Positions 16,770 through 24,680 of a stretch of DNA of 64,000 nt are shown piece after piece. Below the pieces are notes generated by a model. It did no database searches. It was not told the DNA's origin and saw only the letters and a program-made list of their open reading frames with translations. The translations under genes were made by a program, and so were the position numbers. The DNA lies in contig JAUUSJ010000001.1 of NCBI GenBank assembly GCA_030841965.1, forward strand, positions 1-64,000, in the 5' to 3' direction. The stretch is from Blautia sp. (GTDB lineage: Bacteria > Bacillota > Clostridia > Lachnospirales > Lachnospiraceae). Every line of letters starts with the position of its first letter. The first letter of the stretch is position 1.

Positions 16770-17702
16770 ATGAGAAAGGAAAGAGATAAAAAAATTATTA
16801 TTATTTTAAGTGTTCTTCTTGTTATAGTTATACTGGTAAATGGAGCCTTGATTCTCCACCAGTTAAGAGTGAAAAATGCGACTCAAAAAGAGGCAAAAAA
16901 GATAGAAACTCAGGAAAACAGTGAAACTCAAGACAGTAATGATAAAAAAGAAGAAGTATCTACAGCGCAGGAAAAAGAAACTTCTACAGCGAAGGAAGAA
17001 GGAACGACGGTAGAGGTTAAAATAGACGATGAGGAGGATGAGGTAACTGAAAGTTCAAAAGAGAGTAGCCCAGAAGGGGAAACTAAGAGCATGGATGGCA
17101 GGGGTGTGAGTGAGCCGATTCCCGAGGATGTGAGAGAGTCTATGAAGGGGATTTCTATGCCCGAAGATGCCACAGTTGGATTTGATGATTTATCTTATCT
17201 GACAATTCCTCATTATGATTTCAATGGAAATATCGTCGAGGGGCATATGGTTGTCGATAAGGATGTAGCCGAGGATGTCCTTCATATTTTTAAGGAATTA
17301 TATGATATAAAGTATCCGATTGAGAGGATGGAGTTGATTGATAAATATGACGAGATGCAGACGGAGGAGTTTGACTCTTTAGACCGCTCCTCTATGGGAA
17401 GGAATAATACTTCTTGTTTTTGTTATAGAGTTGTAAATGGCTCCTCCAATTTATCGAACCACGCCAGAGGAAGAGCGATTGACTTAAATCCTTTGATTAA
17501 TCCTTGGGTACAGGGCAGTAGTTATAGTCCTAGAAATGCGGGACCTTATGTGGACCGGGAGAAAACTTTTGAGGATGATGTTATTAATCGAGCAACGATT
17601 CATGCGAATGACGAAGTGGTACAGATTTTTGAAAAATACGGATGGAGCTGGGGAGGATACTGGCAAAGTCAGCAGGATTATCAGCATTTTGAGAAGGAAT
17701 GA
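16770..17702 (+). CDS. M15-family D-Ala-D-Ala carboxypeptidase-like protein
   Basis: This 310-residue protein has an N-terminal transmembrane helix (about 9-29), an acidic low-complexity linker to about residue 110, and a C-terminal M15 (VanY-type) zinc peptidase domain. Zinc ligands are visible as H and D in SNHARGRAIDLNP and H in DYQHFE; GWSWGGYW is the conserved segment before the last ligand. It would trim peptide stems outside the membrane. The gene ends 4 nt before mcrB, so the two are probably co-transcribed. Eighteen bases at 17647-17664 recur in a CRISPR spacer. Confidence 0.88.
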   Translation: MRKERDKKIIIILSVLLVIVILVNGALILHQLRVKNATQKEAKKIETQENSETQDSNDKKEEVSTAQEKETSTAKEEGTTVEVKIDDEEDEVTESSKESSPEGETKSMDGRGVSEPIPEDVRESMKGISMPEDATVGFDDLSYLTIPHYDFNGNIVEGHMVVDKDVAEDVLHIFKELYDIKYPIERMELIDKYDEMQTEEFDSLDRSSMGRNNTSCFCYRVVNGSSNLSNHARGRAIDLNPLINPWVQGSSYSPRNAGPYVDREKTFEDDVINRATIHANDEVVQIFEKYGWSWGGYWQSQQDYQHFEKE

Positions 17703-17706
17703 TTAG

Positions 17707-19431
17707 ATGAAGCAGGGGAATAAAAAATTAAGAGCACAGGAGGAAAAATTAAATTTTCCAGTAAAAAAATGGAGAATGTTATTGGAAGATGAGGATATTT
17801 TTTCGGTGGAGAGTTTGTCGGTGCTAAAGCGGCTTCTTGATTACGGAGGAATGGCGACAAGCTCACAGCTTGCCACGAAATATGGTAATACCAAGGAGTT
17901 TTATCAGGAAAAGTTTTGTGAGATGGCAAGAAATCTTGGCACGCATACGAATAGCAAGATTATAGAGTTGAGTGAGAGAGAAGCAAAGTATATTCCTGTC
18001 TTATATGTGGGAAAGTTTATCAATCCATATGAGGTTGGAAATCCGATTTGGAAATTGACGGATGAGCTTTATCAGGCATTGGAGCAGATTAATTTATTTT
18101 ATATTCCCCTCTATGAGACGAGGAAAAAAGAGGGAAAATCAAAAAAGGAAGAAGAGAGAAACTATTGGTGGCTGAATGCAAATCCAAAGATTTGGAGCTT
18201 GTCAGAGATGATTGTGGGAGAGGTGCAAAATTATACTTTTTATAATGAAAATGGACATAAGAGACGAATTTTTCAAAATTTCCTGGATGCAAAAGAGGGA
18301 GATTTGATTATCGGATATGAATCTCATCCTGTCAAACAGGTTGTCGCACTTGCGAGAGTGGTGGAAAATAGTGGAGAAAATTTGTATTTTGAAAAATTAG
18401 AAGGATTTACGGTCTCGATAGATTATACGGTATTGAAAAACTGTCCTGAGCTTGAGCGGATGGAGTTTTTCTTGAACCCAAACGGGAGCTTATTTAAGCT
18501 AACCGAGGGAGAGTATGAAATTATTATGGATATGGTGCGGGAGATGAATCCTATCGTACTTCCAAAAAAGAAAGTAGATTTGTATACCGAGGAACAATTT
18601 TTACAAGAAGTATATTTGCCAGCTAAGAAGGCAAAATGTTTGGTGGAGTTATTAAAGTATAAGAAAAATATTATTTTACAGGGAGCTCCTGGAGTTGGCA
18701 AGACATTTACGGCGAAACGTCTTGCCTATGTTATGTTAGGACAAAAAAAGACGGAAAATGTGGAGCTTATCCAGTTTCATCAAAATTATTCGTATGAGGA
18801 TTTTGTGATGGGCTATAAGCCAAAGGGAGAGCATTTTGAGCTTACAAGAGGGATTTTTTATGAATTTTGTCAAAGAGCGGCGAATCATCCAGACGAGGAT
18901 TTTTTCTTCTTAATTGATGAGATGAATCGAGGAAATCTAAGCAAGATTTTTGGAGAACTTTTGATGCTCATAGAAAAGGAGTATCGGGGAACTAAGGCCG
19001 TGCTTCCTTATAGCCAGACTTCCTTTAGCGTGCCGGAAAATATATATATTATCGGTATGATGAATACAGCGGATAGAAGCTTGGCGATGATTGACTACGC
19101 ACTTCGCAGGAGGTTTAGTTTTTTTGAGATGGAACCCGCTTTTTCGTCGGAGGGATTTCAAAAGTATCAAGAGAGTTTAAAAAGTGAAAAGTTTAATCAG
19201 TTGATTGAAAAAATTCAGCTATTAAACTTAGAGATTGAAAAAGACTATGCACTCGGAAAGGGATTTTGCATCGGGCATAGTTATTTTTGTAATCAAGATA
19301 GCTATAGTGATGATTGGATTCGTATGGTAGTCGAGTATGATATTTTGCCGATGCTTTCGGAGTACTGGTTTGATGAGCCTGAGAGGGTGGAGAAATGGAG
19401 AGAGAGTTTGCTGGAGGTTTTGGAAAAGTAA
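17707..19431 (+). CDS. mcrB: McrB-like GTPase with EVE domain
   Basis: This 574-residue AAA+ protein is the motor/recognition subunit of a McrBC-type IV restriction system. An EVE (PUA-like) domain spans about 150-245 (NYWWLNANPKIW... KEGDLIIGYESHP). EVE domains read modified bases. The AAA_5 domain has Walker A GAPGVGKT at about 326-333, the DEMNRGNLSKIFGE segment, and MNTADRSLAMIDYALRRRF with sensor and arginine finger. The partner McrC gene follows after 69 nt. The target modification cannot be predicted from sequence alone. Confidence 0.93.
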   Translation: MKQGNKKLRAQEEKLNFPVKKWRMLLEDEDIFSVESLSVLKRLLDYGGMATSSQLATKYGNTKEFYQEKFCEMARNLGTHTNSKIIELSEREAKYIPVLYVGKFINPYEVGNPIWKLTDELYQALEQINLFYIPLYETRKKEGKSKKEEERNYWWLNANPKIWSLSEMIVGEVQNYTFYNENGHKRRIFQNFLDAKEGDLIIGYESHPVKQVVALARVVENSGENLYFEKLEGFTVSIDYTVLKNCPELERMEFFLNPNGSLFKLTEGEYEIIMDMVREMNPIVLPKKKVDLYTEEQFLQEVYLPAKKAKCLVELLKYKKNIILQGAPGVGKTFTAKRLAYVMLGQKKTENVELIQFHQNYSYEDFVMGYKPKGEHFELTRGIFYEFCQRAANHPDEDFFFLIDEMNRGNLSKIFGELLMLIEKEYRGTKAVLPYSQTSFSVPENIYIIGMMNTADRSLAMIDYALRRRFSFFEMEPAFSSEGFQKYQESLKSEKFNQLIEKIQLLNLEIEKDYALGKGFCIGHSYFCNQDSYSDDWIRMVVEYDILPMLSEYWFDEPERVEKWRESLLEVLEK

Positions 19432-19500
19432 ATGAATTGACAACGATTTATCTAGAATTCATGCTCAAACTCTGAAAGAAGAGGGATTCATTCATATAGG

Positions 19501-20667
19501 GTGGGACTGATAATGGATGGTAAAAAAAATAAAAAAATTTTCGTAAAAAATATTTATTATATGCTTAGCTATGTGTTTGATTATTTTCGAGAGGATTCGT
19601 ATCGGAAGATTCAGGGGGAAGATTTTGAGGATGCGAAGGATTTGTTTGCGGCTCTTTTGATTAAGGAAGTATCCAGACAGTTAAAGCAGGGATTGTATAA
19701 GGAGTATGTAAATAAGAGAGAGATTCTTCAGACTGTGCGAGGCAAAGTTATTCCGTATGAGACGTTAACTCTTCAGATGAGGGAGCGAGGAAGAGAGAAA
19801 ATTGTCTGTGAGTTTGATGACTTGTCTGAGAATAATAAATGGAATCAGATTTTAAAGACGACATTATATTTTTTATCGAGAGAAAAGGAAGTGACAGACA
19901 AAAGACGGCAGCAGATAAGGAAGCTCTTGCTTTTTTTCGAGCATATTGATGTATTAAATCCGAGACAAATTTCTTGGAGACAGTTGCAGGTTGCGAGGGG
20001 AAATCGCTCGTATGAGATTTTGATGAATCTTTGCTATTTTGTACTGGACGGATTGATTTTGAATGAGGAAGATGGCAGTTATAAAATGCAGATTTTGTCA
20101 GAGAATCATATGGAACGCCTGTATGAGAAGTTTGTTTTGGCGTATTATCAGCGGCATTATAGGGATTTAGACGAGGTGAGAGCGAGACAGATACGGTGGA
20201 AATTGGATGAAGATAGTGAATGGGATGCTCAAAGGGTAGGGAAAAAAGAGAAAGAGAAAAATTCAAGCGAAAAGGAGAGAGATTTGGAGTTTCTTCCATT
20301 TCTTCCCGTGATGAAGACGGATATTACGTTGCGAAAAGGGAATAAGGTTTTAATTATTGACACAAAGTATTATCAGAATAATTTGCAGGAACAGTATGGG
20401 AGAAAGAAGATTCATTCTGATAATTTGTATCAGATTTTTGCGTATGTGAAAAATTTAGCTGCGCAGGAGGGGGGAGATGTGGAAGTATCGGGATTATTGC
20501 TCTATGCAAAGACAGAAGGGGAGAATGTGCCAGATTGTGGGTATAGGATGAGTGGGAATTGGATAGGAGTTCGCACTTTGGATTTGGGAGTGGAGTTTGA
20601 AAAGATAAGGGAGAGGTTGGATGAGATTGTGAGGGGGTGGGAGAAGAAAAACTTGGATATAAATTGA
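19501..20667 (+). CDS. mcrC: McrC-like endonuclease subunit
   Basis: This roughly 388-residue protein has the McrC N-terminal region (KNIYYMLSYVFDYF) and a C-terminal PD-(D/E)xK nuclease core with MKTDITLR and LIIDTKYY (about 273-290) giving the catalytic acidic residues and lysine. Reading starts at GTG 19501 or ATG 19513. With the upstream McrB it would cut modified foreign DNA. A strong terminator at 20688 separates it from the CRISPR-cas operon, with which it forms a defence island. Confidence 0.93.
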   Translation: MGLIMDGKKNKKIFVKNIYYMLSYVFDYFREDSYRKIQGEDFEDAKDLFAALLIKEVSRQLKQGLYKEYVNKREILQTVRGKVIPYETLTLQMRERGREKIVCEFDDLSENNKWNQILKTTLYFLSREKEVTDKRRQQIRKLLLFFEHIDVLNPRQISWRQLQVARGNRSYEILMNLCYFVLDGLILNEEDGSYKMQILSENHMERLYEKFVLAYYQRHYRDLDEVRARQIRWKLDEDSEWDAQRVGKKEKEKNSSEKERDLEFLPFLPVMKTDITLRKGNKVLIIDTKYYQNNLQEQYGRKKIHSDNLYQIFAYVKNLAAQEGGDVEVSGLLLYAKTEGENVPDCGYRMSGNWIGVRTLDLGVEFEKIRERLDEIVRGWEKKNLDIN

Positions 20668-20687
20668 ATATTAGTTTAATTTAACTT

Positions 20688-20739
20688 AAAAAGGGATATT
20701 TCTAGTTGAGTGATGATTTAGCTAGAAATATCCTTTTTA
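20688..20739 (+). terminator. Rho-independent terminator after mcrC
   Basis: GGATATTTCTAG (20694-20705) pairs with CTAGAAATATCC (20722-20733), flanked by A-run and T-run. The following 280 bp up to cas2 are very AT-rich and hold the cas promoter. Confidence 0.9.
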
Positions 20740-20939
20740 CATTTAAAAACTTGATATATACTACTTTTCAATCCACATTATCTAAAAAAGTGTTGATAAC
20801 GACAAACATATTATAATTAATTTTACATTTTAATTCAATATTTTCGTAGTTTATATAAAGTTATTATTGACTTACATAAAAGTATATGCTAATATAAAAT
20901 AAAATTTAAGATATTTTATAGCGATTTAATATATTATTA

Positions 20940-20968
20940 TTGATTTACTAATATAGTCATGTTACAAT
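20940..20968 (+). promoter_or_regulatory. Probable cas operon promoter
   Basis: TTGATT (20940-20945) and TACAAT (20963-20968) are separated by 17 bp, upstream of cas2. Confidence 0.6.
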
Positions 20969-20984
20969 CAAATAAAAAGGAGAA

Positions 20985-21011
20985 ATATCGCCAGATTATA
21001 AAGAGCGATAT
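20985..21011 (+). promoter_or_regulatory. Hairpin between distant ribosome site and cas2 start
   Basis: ATATCGC (20985-20991) pairs with GCGATAT (21005-21011). AAAAAGGAGAA (20974-20984) directly before it is the only good ribosome site, yet the cas2 ATG is 39 nt further. Folding the 27-nt hairpin would leave about 12 nt of spacing. A TAA at 21015 rules out an earlier in-frame start. Confidence 0.45.
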
Positions 21012-21023
21012 AAATAATTTAAT

Positions 21024-21314
21024 ATGTTAGTTCTAGTTACGTATGATGTAAATACAGAGACGAATTCTGGCAAAAAACGTCTTAGGAAAGTTGCCAAGGA
21101 ATGCAAAAATTATGGACAGAGAGTGCAGAATTCGGTTTTCGAATGTCTTGTTGATGCAGTGCAAGCAAGAGAAATGAAAGAAAAGTTATTGAAAATAATA
21201 GATAAAGAAAAAGATAGTTTAAGATTTTATTATTTGGGAAAACAGTATAAAAATAAGGTAGAGCATTATGGAATAAAAGAAGTCTCAGATCTAGATGATA
21301 CTCTTATCATATAA
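21024..21314 (+). CDS. cas2: CRISPR-associated protein Cas2
   Basis: This 96-residue protein starts MLVLVTYDVNT, the ferredoxin-like first strand of Cas2 with the conserved acidic residue, and contains the type I-C features GQRVQNSVFECLV and DSLRFYYLGK. Cas2 dimers bridge two Cas1 dimers in the spacer-integration complex. In most type I-C loci cas2 is the last gene, after cas1 and before the array; here it is the first gene, 141 bp before cas3, and none follows cas1. Confidence 0.95.
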   Translation: MLVLVTYDVNTETNSGKKRLRKVAKECKNYGQRVQNSVFECLVDAVQAREMKEKLLKIIDKEKDSLRFYYLGKQYKNKVEHYGIKEVSDLDDTLII

Positions 21315-21455
21315 TATAAAGTTTTATAGTGTTTGATTCTTGTGTGATAAGTGTTACGAATATCTATTTTATAAAACATTAAATATATTTGGGGATATTA
21401 AGAAATAGAACATGGTAAGAATTTTAGAGCATAGTTTGATAAAAAGGAGAAGATT

Positions 21456-23885
21456 ATGGGTGAGGATAAAATGAAAATAGCTAGATTTCGTGAACAAGAT
21501 GGTAAAAAGCAAGAGTTGAAAGAGCATATAGAAAATGTATCTATTTTAGCTGAGAATTTTGGTGAAAAAATTGGTCTGCGACATACGTTAAAACTGATAG
21601 GACTAGCACATGATATGGGGAAATTTGGAAGTGAGTTCCAGGATTATATTAATAAACAATGGGAGAAGAGAACAGAAAGAGGGATTTCTAAGAAAAATTC
21701 TGGAATTGATCATGCAGTATATGGGGCGAAATATATTTATAATCTTGCTCGTGAACTTGGAGTAAGGAGGCTTTTTGCTGAAATAATAGCATATGTATGC
21801 TGTTATCATCATGGAGGGTTACCAGATTGCGAGAATATAAAATTGGGAAGAAAAAGAGCATTAGAAGAGCGAATTAGTAAAATAGATGATGAACAGTTAG
21901 CTAAAGTTGTTAAAACATTTAAAGAAGAAGTGAAAATAGATTTGAGTCAGCTTTTAAAGGATTCGGCAAAAGAACTTGAATGTGTTTTTCAATTAATGCA
22001 ATATAATATGGATTTAGAGGTACAGAGATTTAATATATCGATATTAACTAAAAGTATATATAGTATGTTGATTGATGCAGATAGACTTGACAGTATGTGT
22101 TTTGAAGAGGAAAGAAAAATTTCAGAGTTTTTAGAAAAATGTGATATGTCTATATGGGAAAGATATAATGAAAAATTTGAGGATTATATGAAACAATTAC
22201 GAAGTATAAAACCATTGACAGAGCAAGAAATAAAAATTAATTTAATTCGTAAAGAGATATCAGATGAATGTTTTCAAAGTGCGCAGGGTAAAACAGGAAT
22301 ATATCGTTTAACGGTTCCAACAGGAGGAGGAAAAACATTATCTAGTATGAGATTTGCAATGGAGCATAATAAAAGAAATAGGAAGCAAAGAATTGTTTAT
22401 GTAATTCCGTATACATCAATTATTGAGCAAAATGCAGATGTGATAAGAAGAGTGTTGGGAAATGAATGTGATTTATTGGAACATCATTCTAATGTAATTT
22501 ATGATGAAGATGATGAATTAGGAAAAGATGGAAAAGAACAATACAAATTTTTAGTAGAAAGATGGGATAATGATATTGTTTTTACTACAATGGTACAATT
22601 TCTAAATACATTTTTTGGGAAAGGTACACATGATGGAAGAAGATTACATAATTTAATTAATGCTACGATAATATTTGATGAAATACAAACGTTACCGATA
22701 AAGTGTATGTATATGTTTAATAGTGCAATTCAATTTTTAAACCAGATTTGCAATAGTACTATTGTTCTTTGTACAGCAACTCAACCCAATTTAGAAAAAG
22801 TAAAAATACCAATAGCAGAAGATATTAAAATAAAAGAAATGGTTACAGGTGTAGAGGAGAAGTTTTTGAAACTAAAAAGAGTGGAATTGAGAAGACATTT
22901 AGAAATTAAAAGTTTGGATCAAGTACTTGATTTTATTACTAGAAAAAAAGCAGAGGTAAAAAGTTTGCTTGTGGTTGTGAATAAGGTAATTAGTGCTAAA
23001 AGGATTTTTGAACAATTGCAGTGTAATATGGCTTGTGAAAAAACTCAGATTGTTTATTTAAGTTCTGCACTTTGTCCAGAGCATAGAAGAAACCAATTAG
23101 TTTATATAAAAAAGTTATTAAAGGAAAAAAAAGATATTATTTGTATTAGTACACCAGTAATTGAAGCGGGAGTAGATATTAGTTTTGATGCGGCCATTCG
23201 AAATTTAACTAAGTTAGATTCTATTATACAAACAGCGGGGCGAGTAAACAGAAATGGAGAGAATAAAGTTGGATATTGTGACGTCATAAATTATGATGAG
23301 GGAAGTTACTCAAAATTAAAAGAAATAGAATATGGAAGGAAAAATAGTAGAAGGATTTTAGAAAATAATAAAGATATTTTTGCAGATATAAATACAGTGA
23401 CGGATTATTTTTCCTATTATTATAATGAGAAGGAAATAAAGGAAAATTTTAGATATAAAATAGAAAAATCTGTGATGAAACAATATAGTGAAAAATATTT
23501 ATACACAATGTTGCAAAACAAGTTGGAATCTCAACTTACTATTAAATTTAAATCAGCAAGTGAGAATTTTTATGTTATTGATAAAAATTCTGTATCTGTA
23601 TTAGTACCATATAAAACGAGAGGAAGAGAGCTTTCGATGGAAATTCAAAATCTGACAGAATTTGATGCGGTGAAGAGAAAAAGAAAACTTTTAAAAGAAG
23701 CAAGAAAATATTGTATTAACTTGTATTTTTATCAATTTAAAAACTTAGTAGAGAAAGGAGCTGTTATAGACAAAAAATTAACTAAAAATAAGGAAATGGG
23801 AATTTATATTTTAGGAGATGGTTTTTATGATGAAGAGAATTTAGGTGTACTTGATGAGGAGATGATAGAGAGCTTTATTATATAG
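21456..23885 (+). CDS. cas3: CRISPR-associated helicase-nuclease Cas3
   Basis: This 809-residue type I signature protein degrades target DNA after Cascade binding. The N-terminal HD nuclease has H52-D53 in GLAHDMGKFG and the downstream YHHGGLPD. The superfamily-2 helicase has Walker A TGGGKT near 290, a DEIQ box near 408, CTATQPN as motif III, and TAGRVNRNG as motif VI. The fused HD-helicase layout and length are usual for type I-C. AAGGAG lies 7 nt before the ATG. Cas5c follows after 59 nt. Confidence 0.96.
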   Translation: MGEDKMKIARFREQDGKKQELKEHIENVSILAENFGEKIGLRHTLKLIGLAHDMGKFGSEFQDYINKQWEKRTERGISKKNSGIDHAVYGAKYIYNLARELGVRRLFAEIIAYVCCYHHGGLPDCENIKLGRKRALEERISKIDDEQLAKVVKTFKEEVKIDLSQLLKDSAKELECVFQLMQYNMDLEVQRFNISILTKSIYSMLIDADRLDSMCFEEERKISEFLEKCDMSIWERYNEKFEDYMKQLRSIKPLTEQEIKINLIRKEISDECFQSAQGKTGIYRLTVPTGGGKTLSSMRFAMEHNKRNRKQRIVYVIPYTSIIEQNADVIRRVLGNECDLLEHHSNVIYDEDDELGKDGKEQYKFLVERWDNDIVFTTMVQFLNTFFGKGTHDGRRLHNLINATIIFDEIQTLPIKCMYMFNSAIQFLNQICNSTIVLCTATQPNLEKVKIPIAEDIKIKEMVTGVEEKFLKLKRVELRRHLEIKSLDQVLDFITRKKAEVKSLLVVVNKVISAKRIFEQLQCNMACEKTQIVYLSSALCPEHRRNQLVYIKKLLKEKKDIICISTPVIEAGVDISFDAAIRNLTKLDSIIQTAGRVNRNGENKVGYCDVINYDEGSYSKLKEIEYGRKNSRRILENNKDIFADINTVTDYFSYYYNEKEIKENFRYKIEKSVMKQYSEKYLYTMLQNKLESQLTIKFKSASENFYVIDKNSVSVLVPYKTRGRELSMEIQNLTEFDAVKRKRKLLKEARKYCINLYFYQFKNLVEKGAVIDKKLTKNKEMGIYILGDGFYDEENLGVLDEEMIESFII

Positions 23886-23944
23886 AATAATAAAAGAGTT
23901 TTTACTACTAATACTCTGTTTTATATGTAAAGGAAGGAGAAAGC

Positions 23945-24661
23945 ATGAAAAAGAACCAAATTAAATTAAAAGTTACAGGAAGATATGCTTTATTTACAGA
24001 CCCTATGACAAAAATAGGAGGAGAAAAAACTTCATTGGCAATTCCACCAGCAGAAGTTTTAAAAGGGGTTGTATCTAGTGTTTATTGGAAACCGAGTTTA
24101 CTTTGGTATATTGATGAGGTAAAGGTATTAAATCAAATTAGGACTGAAAGAAAGGGAATGAGACCGATTAAATATAATGGAGGAAATGATTTGTCTTATT
24201 ATACTTATTTGGCTGATGTATCCTATATTATTACTGCTCATTTTGAGTTTAATCAAAATAGAACTGATTTAAAAGATGATTTTAATGAAAATAAACATTA
24301 TTTTATTGCGAAAAGATGTATTGCAAAAGGGGGGAGAAGAGATGTTTTTCTTGGAACTAGAGAATGTCAAGCGGATGTAGAAGAAGTAACAGGAGAAGAA
24401 GAAAGTTTTTATAAAGATAGTGGAGAAATACAATTTGGTCTGATGTATCATTCACTATGTTATCCAGATCAAAATGGAAAAGAAGAATTAGAGGCATTAT
24501 TTTGGAACCCAAAGATGATAAATGGAGTCATTCAATTTTGTACTCCAGAAGAGTGTAAGTATAGAATTACATTGAAAAAAATGAAGAAAAAAGAATTTGT
24601 TTTTGGAAAAAATTTTTTAGGAATAAAAGAAAAAGAAATTTTAGATGGTTATAAAAATTGA
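23945..24661 (+). CDS. cas5c: Cas5c, crRNA-processing Cascade subunit
   Basis: This 238-residue RAMP protein begins with KLKVTGRYALFTDP and the glycine-rich segment KIGGEKTSLAIPPAEVLKG typical of Cas5 of subtype I-C. In this subtype Cas5c replaces Cas6 and cuts pre-crRNA at the repeat stem, which fits the absence of cas6 here. It stays bound to the crRNA 5' handle. AAGGAGG-type site precedes the ATG; the gene lies between cas3 and cas8c. Confidence 0.94.
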   Translation: MKKNQIKLKVTGRYALFTDPMTKIGGEKTSLAIPPAEVLKGVVSSVYWKPSLLWYIDEVKVLNQIRTERKGMRPIKYNGGNDLSYYTYLADVSYIITAHFEFNQNRTDLKDDFNENKHYFIAKRCIAKGGRRDVFLGTRECQADVEEVTGEEESFYKDSGEIQFGLMYHSLCYPDQNGKEELEALFWNPKMINGVIQFCTPEECKYRITLKKMKKKEFVFGKNFLGIKEKEILDGYKN

Positions 24662-24680
24662 TAGAGGAGGTGAGTAGAGA

